A DNA stretch of 64,000 nt from Mercurialis annua (lineage: Eukaryota > Streptophyta > Magnoliopsida > Malpighiales > Euphorbiaceae). The notes under the pieces are model-generated. The model had not been told where the DNA came from and did no database searches. It was given only the letters and a program-made list of their open reading frames with translations. A program made the position numbers and the translations under genes. The stretch is taken from the NCBI RefSeq assembly GCF_937616625.2, contig NC_065575.1, positions 5,649,501 to 5,713,500 of the forward strand, written 5' to 3'. Position 1 is the first letter of the stretch. Each line of letters begins with the position of its first letter. This document shows positions 46,063-64,000 of this stretch, piece by piece.

Positions 46063-46107
46063 TGTAACTCTAAACCTCTATAAAAAGCAATATTCTTCTA
46101 GAGTAAG
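46063..46107. repeat. 45-bp direct duplication flanking the retrotransposon, right copy
   Basis: Identical to 38107-38151. It continues into GGGTTCAACATATTTTA, which also continues the unoccupied inverted copy near 57785. That shows which side is the original host sequence. Confidence 0.92.
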
Positions 46108-46362
46108 GGTTCAACATATTTTAATTTATTTTTCTATGCACTTAGAATTTTATTAGCTTTGCACCATCAATAAGATTATCGACAACTAAAGACACTAATA
46201 CACTGAGAGGTGTTTCATTTAATTTTTCTTGCCATAAACTTTTTATTTATTTTTATTATTCTAGCTAATATAAGTAAAACTTTTTTCGAAGGATTAATGG
46301 TGTAGTTATTTTTTTTATAAGTTTGATTAATGAATATTTAATTACACGAAAGTGTATTTTTT
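46108..46362. other. Intergenic spacer, nothing recognised
   Basis: The first 25 bases belong to the segment shared with 57773-57797. The rest is AT-rich and unassigned. Confidence 0.4.
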
Positions 46363-47045
46363 TTAGGGACGGTGACAAAAGTATCTAAAAATTTAAAAAT
46401 ATTTACAAAAGTACCTGTAAACTTTTTTTATTTACAAAAATACGACTGATTTAAAATTAATTACAAAAGTATCAAAAAATGAAAATTAATTACAAAAGTA
46501 CAATTTGTATAATGTCGGTATAATTTTGGTATAATTTTGGTATAATTTTGGAATATTAAAACTATAAATCAGATAATTTAAAAATAATATTTAGTTTATT
46601 ATTGGTATAATTTCAGTATATTTTTGGTATATTGATTATAAATTTTTATATATATTTTCTAGTTGATAACATGTATTTTTTTTATGTGTATTTTTCACTA
46701 TAGTTGGTAATGAACTAGAAAATTTGTATACTTTTGGTATACTGATGGTATAATTTTGATATATTATTAATTTAATTTTCAGTATACGATTTGATATAAT
46801 TTTGGTAAATTTTTATTTAATATTAATAAAATCTCAGTATGTATAATGTTGGTATAATTTTGGTACAATATTGATATAATGTTAGTTTATTAGTATACTA
46901 ACATTATACCCACAGTATACACCGTATGTTTGATATTATTTTTTATTTTTTTGTACTTTTGTAAATATTATTAATATTTTTATAAATGAAAAAAGTCAAC
47001 ATATACTTTTGTAATTATTTTCATTTTTTTTTGGTAAATGATGTA
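46363..47045 (+). repeat. TATA-rich dispersed repeat, copy 2
   Basis: It is the same family as 20197-20965 and in the same orientation: GGGACGGTGACAAAAGTATC at the start, TATAATTTTGGTATA units inside, GTAAATGATGTAATTTCCTC at the end. Similarity is high along the full length, with small deletions. It ends about 435 bp before the SEC23 start codon. Confidence 0.75.
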
Positions 47046-47480
47046 ATTTCCTCTTTTTTTAAGCCACAACGAAGTCCTAATAATTTTATTATTTTAACAT
47101 AATTAATAATTTTATTCTTTGACATAATTAATAATTTGGTTTTCCTTGACATAATTAATAATTTTGCTAAGAAGAGAGACATAAAAATACATCTGTTTTA
47201 ACTCCAATTTTATAACGCAAATTTCTCCGCCTTTGGAAGAAAAAAAAAACTCCCATCTTAAACGACATCTCCTGATCTCTCCTTCTCTTCTCTTTCTCTC
47301 TCCTCTCTCTCTCACTTTCGGGTGACCCCTTTCTTCTCTCTGTCTCCCTGGGGTCGCCAATTCCTCCATCATTCGTCACCAAAAGCCTTTCGTCCAATTC
47401 AATTTTGTTTTTAGCGACAATCAAAAAAACAATAGCAACAAAATTCACATTTTATTTGAATTTTCTTCAATTAATCAGAG
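47046..47480 (+). promoter_or_regulatory. SEC23 5' flank and 5' UTR
   Basis: The stretch 47270-47345 is a CT-rich tract typical of plant housekeeping-gene leaders. Just upstream, copies of TTAATAATTTTG-like words repeat every 25-30 bases (about 47100-47165). No clear TATA box is seen. Minus-strand frames here are by-products of the CT tract. Confidence 0.45.
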
Positions 47481-55974
<8,494 letters not shown>

Positions 55975-57540
55975 CAGTAAACCCCTGTATGTAGAGGTTT
56001 TCAAGTTCAGGGGAAATAATTCCCCCCAAGTGTGAGTTTTGTATCTTCTCTTTTATCCTTCTACTCCGTTCCGTTGTCTGCCTTTCTTCCTTTCTTTCTT
56101 TTGTTCGTCTACAAACGGTATAGTTAAGCCTCATGGAAAAAAAATAAGGCGGAAAATTGATTCTTTAGGGGGACTGAGAAGAGGTATTTGCGCCCTTTAA
56201 ATAATAATAAGGGACGCAAAGGTCGGTGGAGGCTAGTTTTATACAGAAAGAAAGGTAGTCAGGAATACGAGTAAGACGGGATCAATGGCGAGTTGAGTTG
56301 GCAACATTTTGACAGATGATTTTAATTAATCTTTTTTTAATTTATATACAATCAGGTCAGATGTGATTTATGTATGTGAATTTTTTTTAATTTAATACTC
56401 AGGAATGAGTTCTTGCTTCTTAGGTTTTATAAGTTGAGGAACCTCAGTCATTCTAAACTTTATTTTGTTTGTCATCTCAATTTGTACACCATTTATATAC
56501 ATAAACAATATTTGGGTCTGTCTACACTTATCCCTGTTGGATTCATGTGTTTTTCTTTGTCTAGCGTCGAGTTTTACGATTCTTTTTCTTCAAAAGCGGT
56601 GTTGTTTCATACTACAAAAAATCAAGTAAGGAATTTAATATCCATTAAAAAAAAAAATTCATACTACGATCTCTTTCATTTTTGGCTCATCGCAATATTG
56701 TAAGCCGGGAGAACAGTTTTTTCTCGTTATGTATTCAGACGGAAACATAAGATCGCATCTTCATCCGCTGCAGTTTTGCTTCGGTTATTTGGGCAGAAGT
56801 TCTTCAAGATGGGAATTATTTGGATCATTCCAAACACTCTTCAGAAAAAATTTATTCAATGGCTTGGGTCTTTTCAAGAAGGGGATAAATGCTAATTTGA
56901 GAGCAATATTTGGATTCAACTAATCTAGGATATTTGGAATAGTTGACAAGGGGAGTCTCATATTCAACTGCTTCATAAAGGCTGTTTCAATCCTAGTTTT
57001 GCTTATTTTTGTATGGATTTCTTTTGAAATTCGGATTCTATTATTCGATCTTCATTGTTTTTCTCCTTTTTTAAAGTCGTAATTTTTATTGTGCATTCAT
57101 TAAAAAAAAGTAGTTACCGACTTATGCAAACTACTTAAGATTTTAATTTTAAAAAATCTTTTATTAATTTGATTCATCAATAACAAATTTTCAGTTATTC
57201 TTAAACTATTCTCGGCATCAATGAACTTAAAAGATGTAGATCTCTTTTGTAATGTTCATTAATTTTAATAGAAACTTATCACTTCGACAATTGTGCAGCT
57301 TATTATTCTCCAAAGTCTAGTGCAAAATCAAAATTATGAACTCAATCTTTAATTACAATTTTTTTTAGATTTTGCTTCAACATTTTATGAATTTAATGAA
57401 CAAATAATTTCTTATCAAAGTTAATCTTAAATATTAATTTTTATCAAAATAATACACTTATTATTATTATTTTTAATTAGAGATCATAGGCTATTTCTTT
57501 TAATTTTTTGAAAAAAATTCAAAAGATATTCTTTTTTCGA
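55975..57540. other. Downstream of SEC23, no gene
   Basis: It begins with the SEC23 3' UTR. 56500-57100 has broken, vaguely coding-like stretches ending near an A-run at 57100, possibly a non-LTR retrotransposon 3' end, but no domain can be read. A 10-bp direct repeat TTCATACTAC flanks an A-rich 42-bp stretch (56607-56668). Confidence 0.4.
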
Positions 57541-57549
57541 AAAAAATTG

Positions 57550-57692
57550 CATGGATGTCTTCGGAAGACGTCTCGTATGGTGGGAGACGTCCTCCCATGG
57601 TCAACGACGTCCTCGGAAAACGTCTCTCCCCATGGACGTCTTCCGAGGACGTTTCCCACCATGGAACACGTCTTCAGAGGACGTCCACGTGA
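57550..57692. repeat. Cluster of GACGTC-containing palindromes
   Basis: Within about 140 bp the words GACGTC or GACGT recur about nine times. They alternate as CTTCGGAAGACGTC, GGGAGACGTCC, CGACGTCCTCGG, GGACGTCTTCCGAGGACGT and GAGGACGTCC, with CCATGG between them. The two halves are roughly inverted, so the region can fold into a long hairpin. It is much more G+C-rich than the surroundings. Function and family are unknown. Confidence 0.7.
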
Positions 57693-57772
57693 ATGTTTTA
57701 ATTAAAAAGGCAAAAGGGTAAAAAACTAGAGGGCGGTACCAAGTAATCTAGGGGCAGTATTTAACAACTCCC

Positions 57773-58790
57773 AAAAATAAACTAAAATATGTTGAACCCT
57801 TGCTCTCGGAAGAAATATTGCTTTTTAAAGAGGTCTCAAGTTACAGTAGGCTTATCGAATTCTTTTGATACAAAAACACTTAGGGGTCAAATTTATAGTT
57901 AAATCAAGTCATATAATAATTTTCAGCTCAAAAACAGCAAAGCTCGCACATCATTCAATGCGCATACACTTCTCGCGCTTGTAAAAACTATTGTCAAATC
58001 TTGATTTTATATGACCTTTTTGGTTTGTGTGTTTAAATGGATTGATTATCTTGACGTGTTATGCCATGATGGTGCTTCAATACTCATTCCATGTGTATTT
58101 TATGTGAAAGATATGATTTCTTGATGTTCGACTTATATCATAATTGTTTCATGAGTTTCACTTAGTTTTTATGTTAAGTTATGGTGATTTGGCTTTTCAA
58201 CAACCGTTGAGATCTTTCCGACGACGGTTGTTTCATTATTTGTACTCGTTTTAAAGCCGAAAAGTCAACGACCATTAACAAGATGATCAATGAGAGGGGG
58301 TTATTAGCTCTGAAATTAAAACTTGGAAGGTTTGATGACTGAAATTGAGGGTTGGAGGGTTTGGTGATAGAGTGTCCAAAGATTAGGGATAGTAGGTCAT
58401 AATTAGCCAATAAAAACAACTAAATTTATGTTTTGAAAAAATAACAGGAGACTTAAATATCTTTTATTATCATTATTGTTATTCTCTACTCCATTTGACA
58501 ACACAAAAAAAGACCTTTTTTATGGCAAATGTTAATATTAACAGTACTAAAAACATATGCATAAATTATATAAATTGTTGCTCATTTTATTTCATATGGT
58601 ACCAGTTAAGTAAACAAATCTGGATTTTCTCTTTAAATAGTGGTAAATTTATTAAAACCAATTGACTAAAAAAAGAAAAGGAAAACTAGAACGAATTAGT
58701 GGGATGCAGATTGGTTTTTAATTTTTATCAAAATATAAGAGTAATTGATCACCAGCTCCAGAAACTAATATAGCGGTCAGAATTAATCTA
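57773..58790. repeat. Inverted partial copy of the retrotransposon target segment
   Basis: Reading on the minus strand, this contiguous kilobase corresponds to 34955-46133 without the hAT, MULE-like and LTR insertions. It keeps the empty sites: TTTAC/CACTATTTAAAG near 58640, AATAATGATAATAA near 58475, and the uninterrupted 45-bp region near 57800-57850. The part 57880-58290 does not align with its counterpart (37465-38085). Confidence 0.7.
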
Positions 58791-58867
58791 TCACAAAAAA
58801 CTCAATTGATCACTAGAGCTGCAACATCAGACTTGTTACAACTGCACACTCTACTTAATTTCATCAC

Positions 58868-59206
58868 CTAGCTAGAATGCTCAAGCCATTCGACCTCAAC
58901 TTGGAGGCACATCTCAAGCTCCGGCTTTTGTCGCTCGAGCATAATCTGAGGAGCGGCCCGTCCTTTCAGGGCCGGAGCGAAGAAAATTGCAGCATTGACC
59001 GCAACAGGGTTGCCCTGTGGATCATGCAGGTCATCAGCTACAAAAGACCTCCTCAGGTTAATGGTGCCATCAGCTTCCACAGCAGCCACCTTATCAGCAA
59101 TAAGCGGGATTCGATGGGTGAAACAGCAAGGGCGAGCATAAATAGAACCAGAGACGGCAGCGAGTGAGCCGGTTCGATTCAAGATTTGAATAGAAATCTT
59201 GGCCAT
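58868..59206 (-). CDS. Unrecognised 112-aa protein
   Basis: A single frame starts MAKISIQILNRTGSL and ends LQVEVEWLEHSS. It alternates short hydrophobic strands (AVNAAIFFAPAL, CLQVEVEWL) with polar turns, suggesting a small all-beta fold. It has two adjacent Cys near residue 27. There is no signal peptide or membrane segment. The codon content is G+C-richer than all surrounding DNA, which supports a real coding origin. I do not recognise the family. It may be a single-exon gene, or the last exon of a larger gene whose other parts are gone, because the inverted relative on the left side (before 34955) does not extend into it. Confidence 0.45.
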   Translation of the reverse strand: MAKISIQILNRTGSLAAVSGSIYARPCCFTHRIPLIADKVAAVEADGTINLRRSFVADDLHDPQGNPVAVNAAIFFAPALKGRAAPQIMLERQKPELEMCLQVEVEWLEHSS

Positions 59207-59307
59207 GGTACATCATAGCCAACCGTGCAAACATTCGGAAAGAAGAACACTTGTTATTACATTCAGACCTAGGGTCTTGAAACTTAACTTCGATGTCTAC
59301 AACTCGG

Positions 59308-59894
59308 CATTGGCGGAATCAGGACACTAATTTAGGAGGGTTGAAATTTTACGTTCGGCTATTTAAAAAAAAGAGTTAATTGCAAATTTATACACGAACT
59401 TTACCCTAATTTGCAATTACAACATAAACTTTAAAACTTGGCAATGTTAGTAATCAACTTTACACTTTTGGCAAATCGATACACCAAACACGAAAAACAC
59501 TAACGTGGACATTGTAATATACCGCCATGTGTCGTTGCGTGATTGGTCGGTGTACCAATTCGCCAAAAAATGAAAGTTGGTTACTGACATTGCCAAGTTT
59601 TAAAGTTTATGTTGTAATTGCAAATTAGGGTAAAGTTCGTGTATGCATTTGCAATTAACCCTAAAAAAAATAAACTGCAGTAAAACAATTTAAATGTGTT
59701 AATTTTCAGTTGTAGGGGCGGTTTTTAACCGCCCCTACAGAGAAAAACCGCCCCTAACACATGTAGGGGCGGTTTCTAGGAGCGGTTACAACCGCCCCTA
59801 CGGAAAAAAAATCCAAAAAATTCATTTTTTTTAATTTTTTTTCCGGCGAGGAGGGTCAGCCGACCCTCTTCGACCCTCCCTAGTTCCGCCCCTG
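59308..59894. mobile_element. Non-autonomous hAT-type element (587 bp) with nested MITE
   Basis: The ends CATTGGCGGAATCAGG and CAGGGGCGGAACTAGG (read from the right) are inverted repeats. Exact 8-bp duplications CAACTCGG flank it (59300-59307 and 59895-59902). Inside are a MITE (59375-59659) and hairpins of TAGGGGCGGTT and AACCGCCCCTA (59712-59801). Confidence 0.8.
59375..59659. mobile_element. MITE with about 110-bp inverted repeats nested in the hAT
   Basis: The ends are GTTAATTGCAAATTTATACA on the left and GTTAATTGCAAATGCATACA from the right. The matching arms continue through CACGAACTTTACCCTAATTT and AAAACTTGGCAATGTTAGTA. It is non-coding. Confidence 0.7.
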
Positions 59895-59965
59895 CAACTC
59901 GGTTCTTAAAACAAGGATAATCTATCCGATCAGGATGAAAACCCGTTACTGATTTTAAATTAATA

Positions 59966-60350
59966 CTAGTACATAACCTCGTCATGCTTCGCGATTATAG
60001 TAAACTTGGACACCAAGTTTAGGACTAAATTTACATCTAAAAAACAAAACTACAATTTCATTATTAAAAATAATTGCGAATTCTAACACCGCACCAAGTT
60101 TATAAATAAATTTCTACATTTGTTTTAGAAATGAATTTCAGTTTAAAACAATTTGAATAAATTTAATAGACAATTATTTTAGTAATAAAAATAAATAGCA
60201 ACTTAATTTGTAAACTTGGACAGTAAGTTTATTGCTATACTTTTTTTTTTTGGAAAGAGTTTATTGCTATAATTGGATATCAAATTTATTGATAAACTCA
60301 GACACTTGCTTTTAAATTGAATTTCAATTTAAAATAATTAAAATGAATAA
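59966..60350 (-). mobile_element. Helitron 3' end (5' end not found)
   Basis: The minus strand reads CGCGAAGCATGACGAGGTTA then TGTACTAG and T, related to the right end at 24911. The interior shares AAACTTGG...CAAGTTTA blocks with 23700-23830. The inner boundary given is only where similarity fades. Confidence 0.4.
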
Positions 60351-60863
60351 ATAGTTTTAGTAATAAAAAACAGTTTTGGTATTATGAAAATATATCGATA
60401 TTTAAATGATATATCCATAATTATTTTATTTCCTAGTAAAATTGTACACCAAAATTCATTTAAAAAATTGAAATAATGACGGTGTAAATCGTGAACATGA
60501 CCCCTCAAGTTCATTTTGAACTTGAGGAAATCCCAATCCAGACGCATTAGCACATTCGACAACTATTAAACAGTAAAAAGAGCCAAATTTTGAGTGTTCT
60601 TTTTTCTCCCAAACCATAAATTTTTACATCTTTGTATCAAGTTTCAAAGGCAAAATAAATTTTTGTTGCTTTTCAATGTTTTAAAAAGTATTTAAATTGA
60701 TAGTTAAGTTTTATCATATTTGGAGTTGAGCAAAAGTTTAGTTAGCAAACTGACCCTTTATCCAACAATACAAAACCCTCTACCTCCCCAAAATCAAACC
60801 CCATAAACCCACCAATTATTCCTCTCCTCAGTTCTTCCTTTTCTCACTCAACTTTCCGGGAAA
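60351..60863 (+). promoter_or_regulatory. 5' flank of the Tic22-like gene
   Basis: AT-rich DNA changes at about 60770 to a C-rich leader (CCCTCTACCTCCCC and following), a plausible 5' UTR. No TATA box was assigned with confidence. Confidence 0.4.
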
Positions 60864-63800
60864 ATGAATTCCCGAGAATCACAAACTCCAGAAACTTTCT
60901 CGTCATCCAAACAATCCCCAACTCTTAATTTTCACCAAACCTTCAATGCACTCAAAGACCATTTCTCCACCTTAGTTCAAACCCATCTCCAAACATCTTT
61001 TTCAAACCTCCAAATCCAAACAAAACATGTAATTGACTCAACAATTTCTCATTTAAACCCTGAAAATTTCTCAAGAAACCCGAGTTGGGCTCGAATGGCA
61101 ACTCAGTTGGAGCCAATTCGTGCACCAAGAACTGCTGTCTCTATGCCAACTGAAGCCATTGAAGAGAGGCTGGCAGGTGTGCCTGTGTATGCATTGAGTA
61201 ATTCTAATGAAGAATTTGTGTTGGTTACTGGAGCTTCCACCGGGAAATCACTGAGTCTGCTTTGTTTCAAGAAGGAAGATGCTGAGGTGCTTCTTGAACA
61301 GATGAAGAGTATGGACCCCGGAATGCGAAAAAGCGGGTCTAAAGTGGTTGCTGTTGCTTTGAATAAGGTGTGTTTATGTTGTTATCTGATTGATGCTGTT
61401 ACTTTTGTGATTTAGTTGCGTGGTTTGATGTTTTTAGTTGTTGGATTTTGTAGGTTTTTCAGCTTAAGGTTCAAGGTGTGGCGTTTCGGTTGATACCGGA
61501 GTCGACCCAAATCAAGAATGCACTCAGGGTGAGTATCATTTGGTTGCACTGTAAATTCTGTTACCAATCCATAATAGTTATATATTTTGGGTGTTTGTTT
61601 GGAGTTTTTTTTCTATCTTTCTGATGATACGTAATAACTAGGTTCTTGAATGAAAAAAGAAGTAAAGAATTCAAACTTTCAAATAGATAGTTTGTTAGTA
61701 GCTTTAGAATCGGTGATTGCAAGTGCATAATGTGAGCTAAATCATAGGAGTAGTTTAGTTTATTGAAAAAAAAAAATCAATTGGCAGCATAGATGCTGCT
61801 TATCTCCAACTACTTTATCCGGTAGCGATGCTAGAGTTTCCTGTGTCGGTTTGGACCAGGTTATGGTGTGGTCCTTCATTCTTGACCTCTGTAGTCCTTT
61901 TGTTAGTAACAATTAATTCAAAGATTTTGTTCTGAATCAAAATCAAATATATGACCTGGATTTGCTGATGATACAAGGTCCGAATAATTCAGAACAATGA
62001 CAAGAGTTCTATAGATAATAGAATAGACTGACATCATGAGCAGCCAGTCTTGAGGTGGAAAATAATAATCTTGGATCTCAGAATATGATTGTAGGACTCC
62101 AACAGTACAATCAATGAATAAGACGATTCGGGATGCATACTTTTCAAGTAAAAATATCTGCTCTGAGTATTGACAATTCTAGCAGTCTTGTAGACACGTG
62201 CATAGAGTTGTCAGATACTAAAACTGAATTTCGCTTGTGCGTTCGTGGTTTTGGATATAATGAATTGGTTACAAGAAACAGTGTGTAGAGTTGTTACTCA
62301 TGAAACAGTGTGTAGACGCTTACTGCTTTTGGTTGCGATATGAAGCATGGAGGAATAGCCAAAGATTAGGAAGGAAACTAGGAAAGAATCATGAATGTTC
62401 TGTCGAGGTATCCATGATTGTTTTAGCTTGTATCTAATCTCCAAACATATTCCTTTTTCCATGACAACATTCTTTCAGGCAGATTCTGGTATATTATGGT
62501 AGCTTTAGATACTTGTGATTAGCTTTTCACTTAAATTGATTTCATTAGGTGTTTAAACTCAAATTTAAATACCATCTCGTACTTGTTTCATTTATTTTTC
62601 TCGGTAGAAATATAGAGTGATGGGGCTGGTTGAATGCATGGAGATGGATCATTGTATTGGATTAACAATTTCTTTTTGAACAAATATGTCTTGTTTACAT
62701 TCCAGGACTTTGTTCAATTTGATCTACTTTCTTAATAAATCTAAAATATTTGTATTTCTTGACCTGGTGTAAGTGTATGCCAATAGAAAGTAAATAATAG
62801 GCTACAAAGTGTGTGAGAAATCTCTCTACGACTTCAAGAATGTGCATAGATCATTTGCATGATAATTTTGTCTTTTAATAATATTAAATTTGCTCAACTA
62901 AAAATTAAATTAGTCAGCATTCTTTATTTTAATTTTGCTTATCAATGACCAATTTTTTTTATATATGTGTATGCTAACTCTGTTTTATTTATGCCTTCTG
63001 TTTCATTCTGTGTTTCTTTAGGAGCGAGAAAAGGTCGGATTTTCAGATGATGGCTTCTCCGGGGTTCCAGTTTTCCAGGTTCCTATTTTAAATTTACTGG
63101 ACCAATTTTTTCATTTTTCCAGAGTTGTTTCATGTTTATGTCATTGGAACCGTGATGAATGTTGAGCATAACACGATTAGTTGCATAAGAATACTACTCA
63201 ACTCAACTTAACTACTTAGTCCCAAATTAGTTGGAATCGGCTGTATGGATATTTTTATTCCATTTGCACAATTTAGACCCAATTCTTCAATAATTATATA
63301 AGAATTGGAAAAATCTTCCATTACATAAATTAGTATGACTTGCAACAACAACGGGTCTTCTACTAGCTTTCGGAGCTGTCATAATTACACTATGTTAGTA
63401 TTTGATAATAGTTGATCTTTGATGCTTGGACATGATTGTATGCACGTTGATGAAAAACTAGAACTGAGGCCTTATCATTGACTTGGCAATTAGACTGCCA
63501 AACTATGTCCTTTTCATGTTTTCTAGAGCTTCTAGTAATTTAAGCTTCTTGTGCAATATGTTTTGTATCAAATAAGTCATTGTAGATCTGTAGGAATAGA
63601 GCAGAGACAACAGTGATCAAATTAACCAAGGTTTATTTTTTTAAATATGCTCCCATATTTACATTTTTTCATGTTTATACACCAAGCTGAAGTTATAGAT
63701 CAATTGACTTAATAAAAAGAAGCTCTGTGTGTGTTAAAAAAATTCCAATTTCAGATGCATTTTGTTATGATAGATGTAAGGTGCCATAATATATTCCTAT

Positions 63801-64000
63801 ATCTTAGCTTAAATTAAATATTAAATTAGTAAATAAATATAAGTCTTAGACTTATTTAGAAAGTAGTTTAATTTATTTCTTATCTAGTAATAGTATATGT
63901 TTTATTATTAAAATAGGATTCTTTTAGATACGTATTCTAATTAGGACTCTTTTAGATTACCTATTGTAATCACGAAAAGATTCTTCTCTATTTAAAGAGA
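60864..64000 (+). CDS. Tic22-like chloroplast protein import component (5' part, runs off the window)
   Basis: Exons 60864-61367, 61454-61528 and 63022-63078 join in phase 0, giving the first 212 residues. The gene continues past the window. Tic22 proteins sit in the chloroplast intermembrane space and help pass preproteins from the TOC to the TIC complex. Visible family features are the region VSMPTEAIEERLAGVPVYAL, then NEEFVLVTGASTGKSLSLLC, FKKEDAEVLLEQMK and KVQGVAFRLIPESTQIKNAL, followed by GFSDDGFSGVPVFQ. The first 80 residues are hydroxylated and helical (ALKDHFSTLVQTHLQTSFSN), as in Tic22-III-type proteins. Intron 2 is 1.5 kb. The incomplete intron 3 holds a SINE/LINE-tail-like segment (63195-63245, TAGTCCCAAATTAGTTGGAA) and LTR-like DNA near the end. 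Confidence 0.88.
63774..64000 (+). repeat. Possible left part of an LTR or TIR element at the window edge
   Basis: TGTAAGGTGCCATAATATAT is followed by repeated AGTCTTAGACTTATTTAG / GGATTCTTTTAGATA / GGACTCTTTTAGATTA words and a TATA-like CTATTTAAAGAGA at the very end. That is the layout of a copia-type LTR promoter inside a Tic22-like intron. It is truncated by the window, so this is tentative. Confidence 0.3.

Larger units (their letters stand above)
34955..46133. repeat. Segment with an inverted partial copy at 57773-58790, expanded by insertions
   Basis: Pieces at about 34955-35110, 36340-36540, 37283-37465, 38085-38151 and 46063-46133 match, in order and inverted, the contiguous DNA at 58790-57773. 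The intervening blocks in this copy are the hAT element (35111-36339), the MULE-like element (36541-37282) and the retrotransposon (38152-46062). The stretch 37465-38085 does not align with its counterpart. Confidence 0.7.

Noticed and set aside
38147..46068. Apparent 5-bp target duplication GTAAG / GTAAC at the retrotransposon
   Set aside because: The right GTAAC is offset by one base from the LTR edge and mismatched. The exact 45-bp repeat is the real duplication.
47112..47448. Minus-strand frames rich in Arg and Glu upstream of SEC23
   Set aside because: They arise from the CT-rich SEC23 leader read backwards; the composition is simple-sequence.

Overview
The window is nuclear DNA of a flowering plant, almost certainly a eudicot. 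It is strongly AT-rich, its genes have GT-AG introns, its proteins match plant families, and its intergenic space is packed with plant transposons (Helitrons, hAT, Stowaway, Tourist, a Tat-type Ty3/gypsy element, a SINE). I cannot name the species from sequence alone.

Layout. 1-5040 is intergenic and holds a Helitron inside an old Stowaway-like MITE, two intact Stowaway MITEs, a hAT-type element and a Tourist/Harbinger MITE. 5195-6355 is a 3'-truncated copy of a PPR gene. 6763-7415 (minus) is a small unrecognised two-exon gene. 7537-11390 holds a TIR element, a minus Helitron carrying a broken RNase-H-like piece, an LTR remnant and a third, truncated Helitron. 11795-13464 is the intact two-exon PPR gene. 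14254-20022 (minus) is a nine-exon gene for PRD1, a meiotic double-strand-break factor of about 1317 aa. 20133-38151 is a transposon graveyard: a TATA-rich repeat, outward-facing Helitron termini set in an (AT)n tract, an inverted-repeat element carrying a CZIB/DUF866 gene piece, a LINE ORF1 (DUF4283) relic, a three-level nested TIR insertion, a SINE, a hAT element with an 8-bp target duplication, and a MULE-like element. 38152-46062 is one young Ty3/gypsy Tat-lineage retrotransposon in minus orientation. It has an intact pol, no gag, and spliced antisense genes. 47481-55974 is a complete twelve-exon SEC23 gene (778 aa, COPII coat). 57773-58790 is an inverted partial copy of the segment into which the retrotransposon inserted. 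58868-59206 is an unrecognised 112-aa ORF. 60864 to the window end is the 5' part of a Tic22-like chloroplast import gene.

The host genes do not form a pathway. SEC23, PRD1 and this PPR gene do, as I recall, lie near one another on Arabidopsis chromosome 4 (At4g14160, At4g14180, At4g14190), so the window probably keeps an ancestral gene block expanded by transposons. The most unusual observations are the 45-46-bp identical duplication flanking the retrotransposon (the expected duplication is 5 bp), the inverted paralogous segment that lacks three of the insertions, the gag-less but otherwise intact element with its own antisense transcription unit, and a captured fragment of a zinc-binding protein gene.
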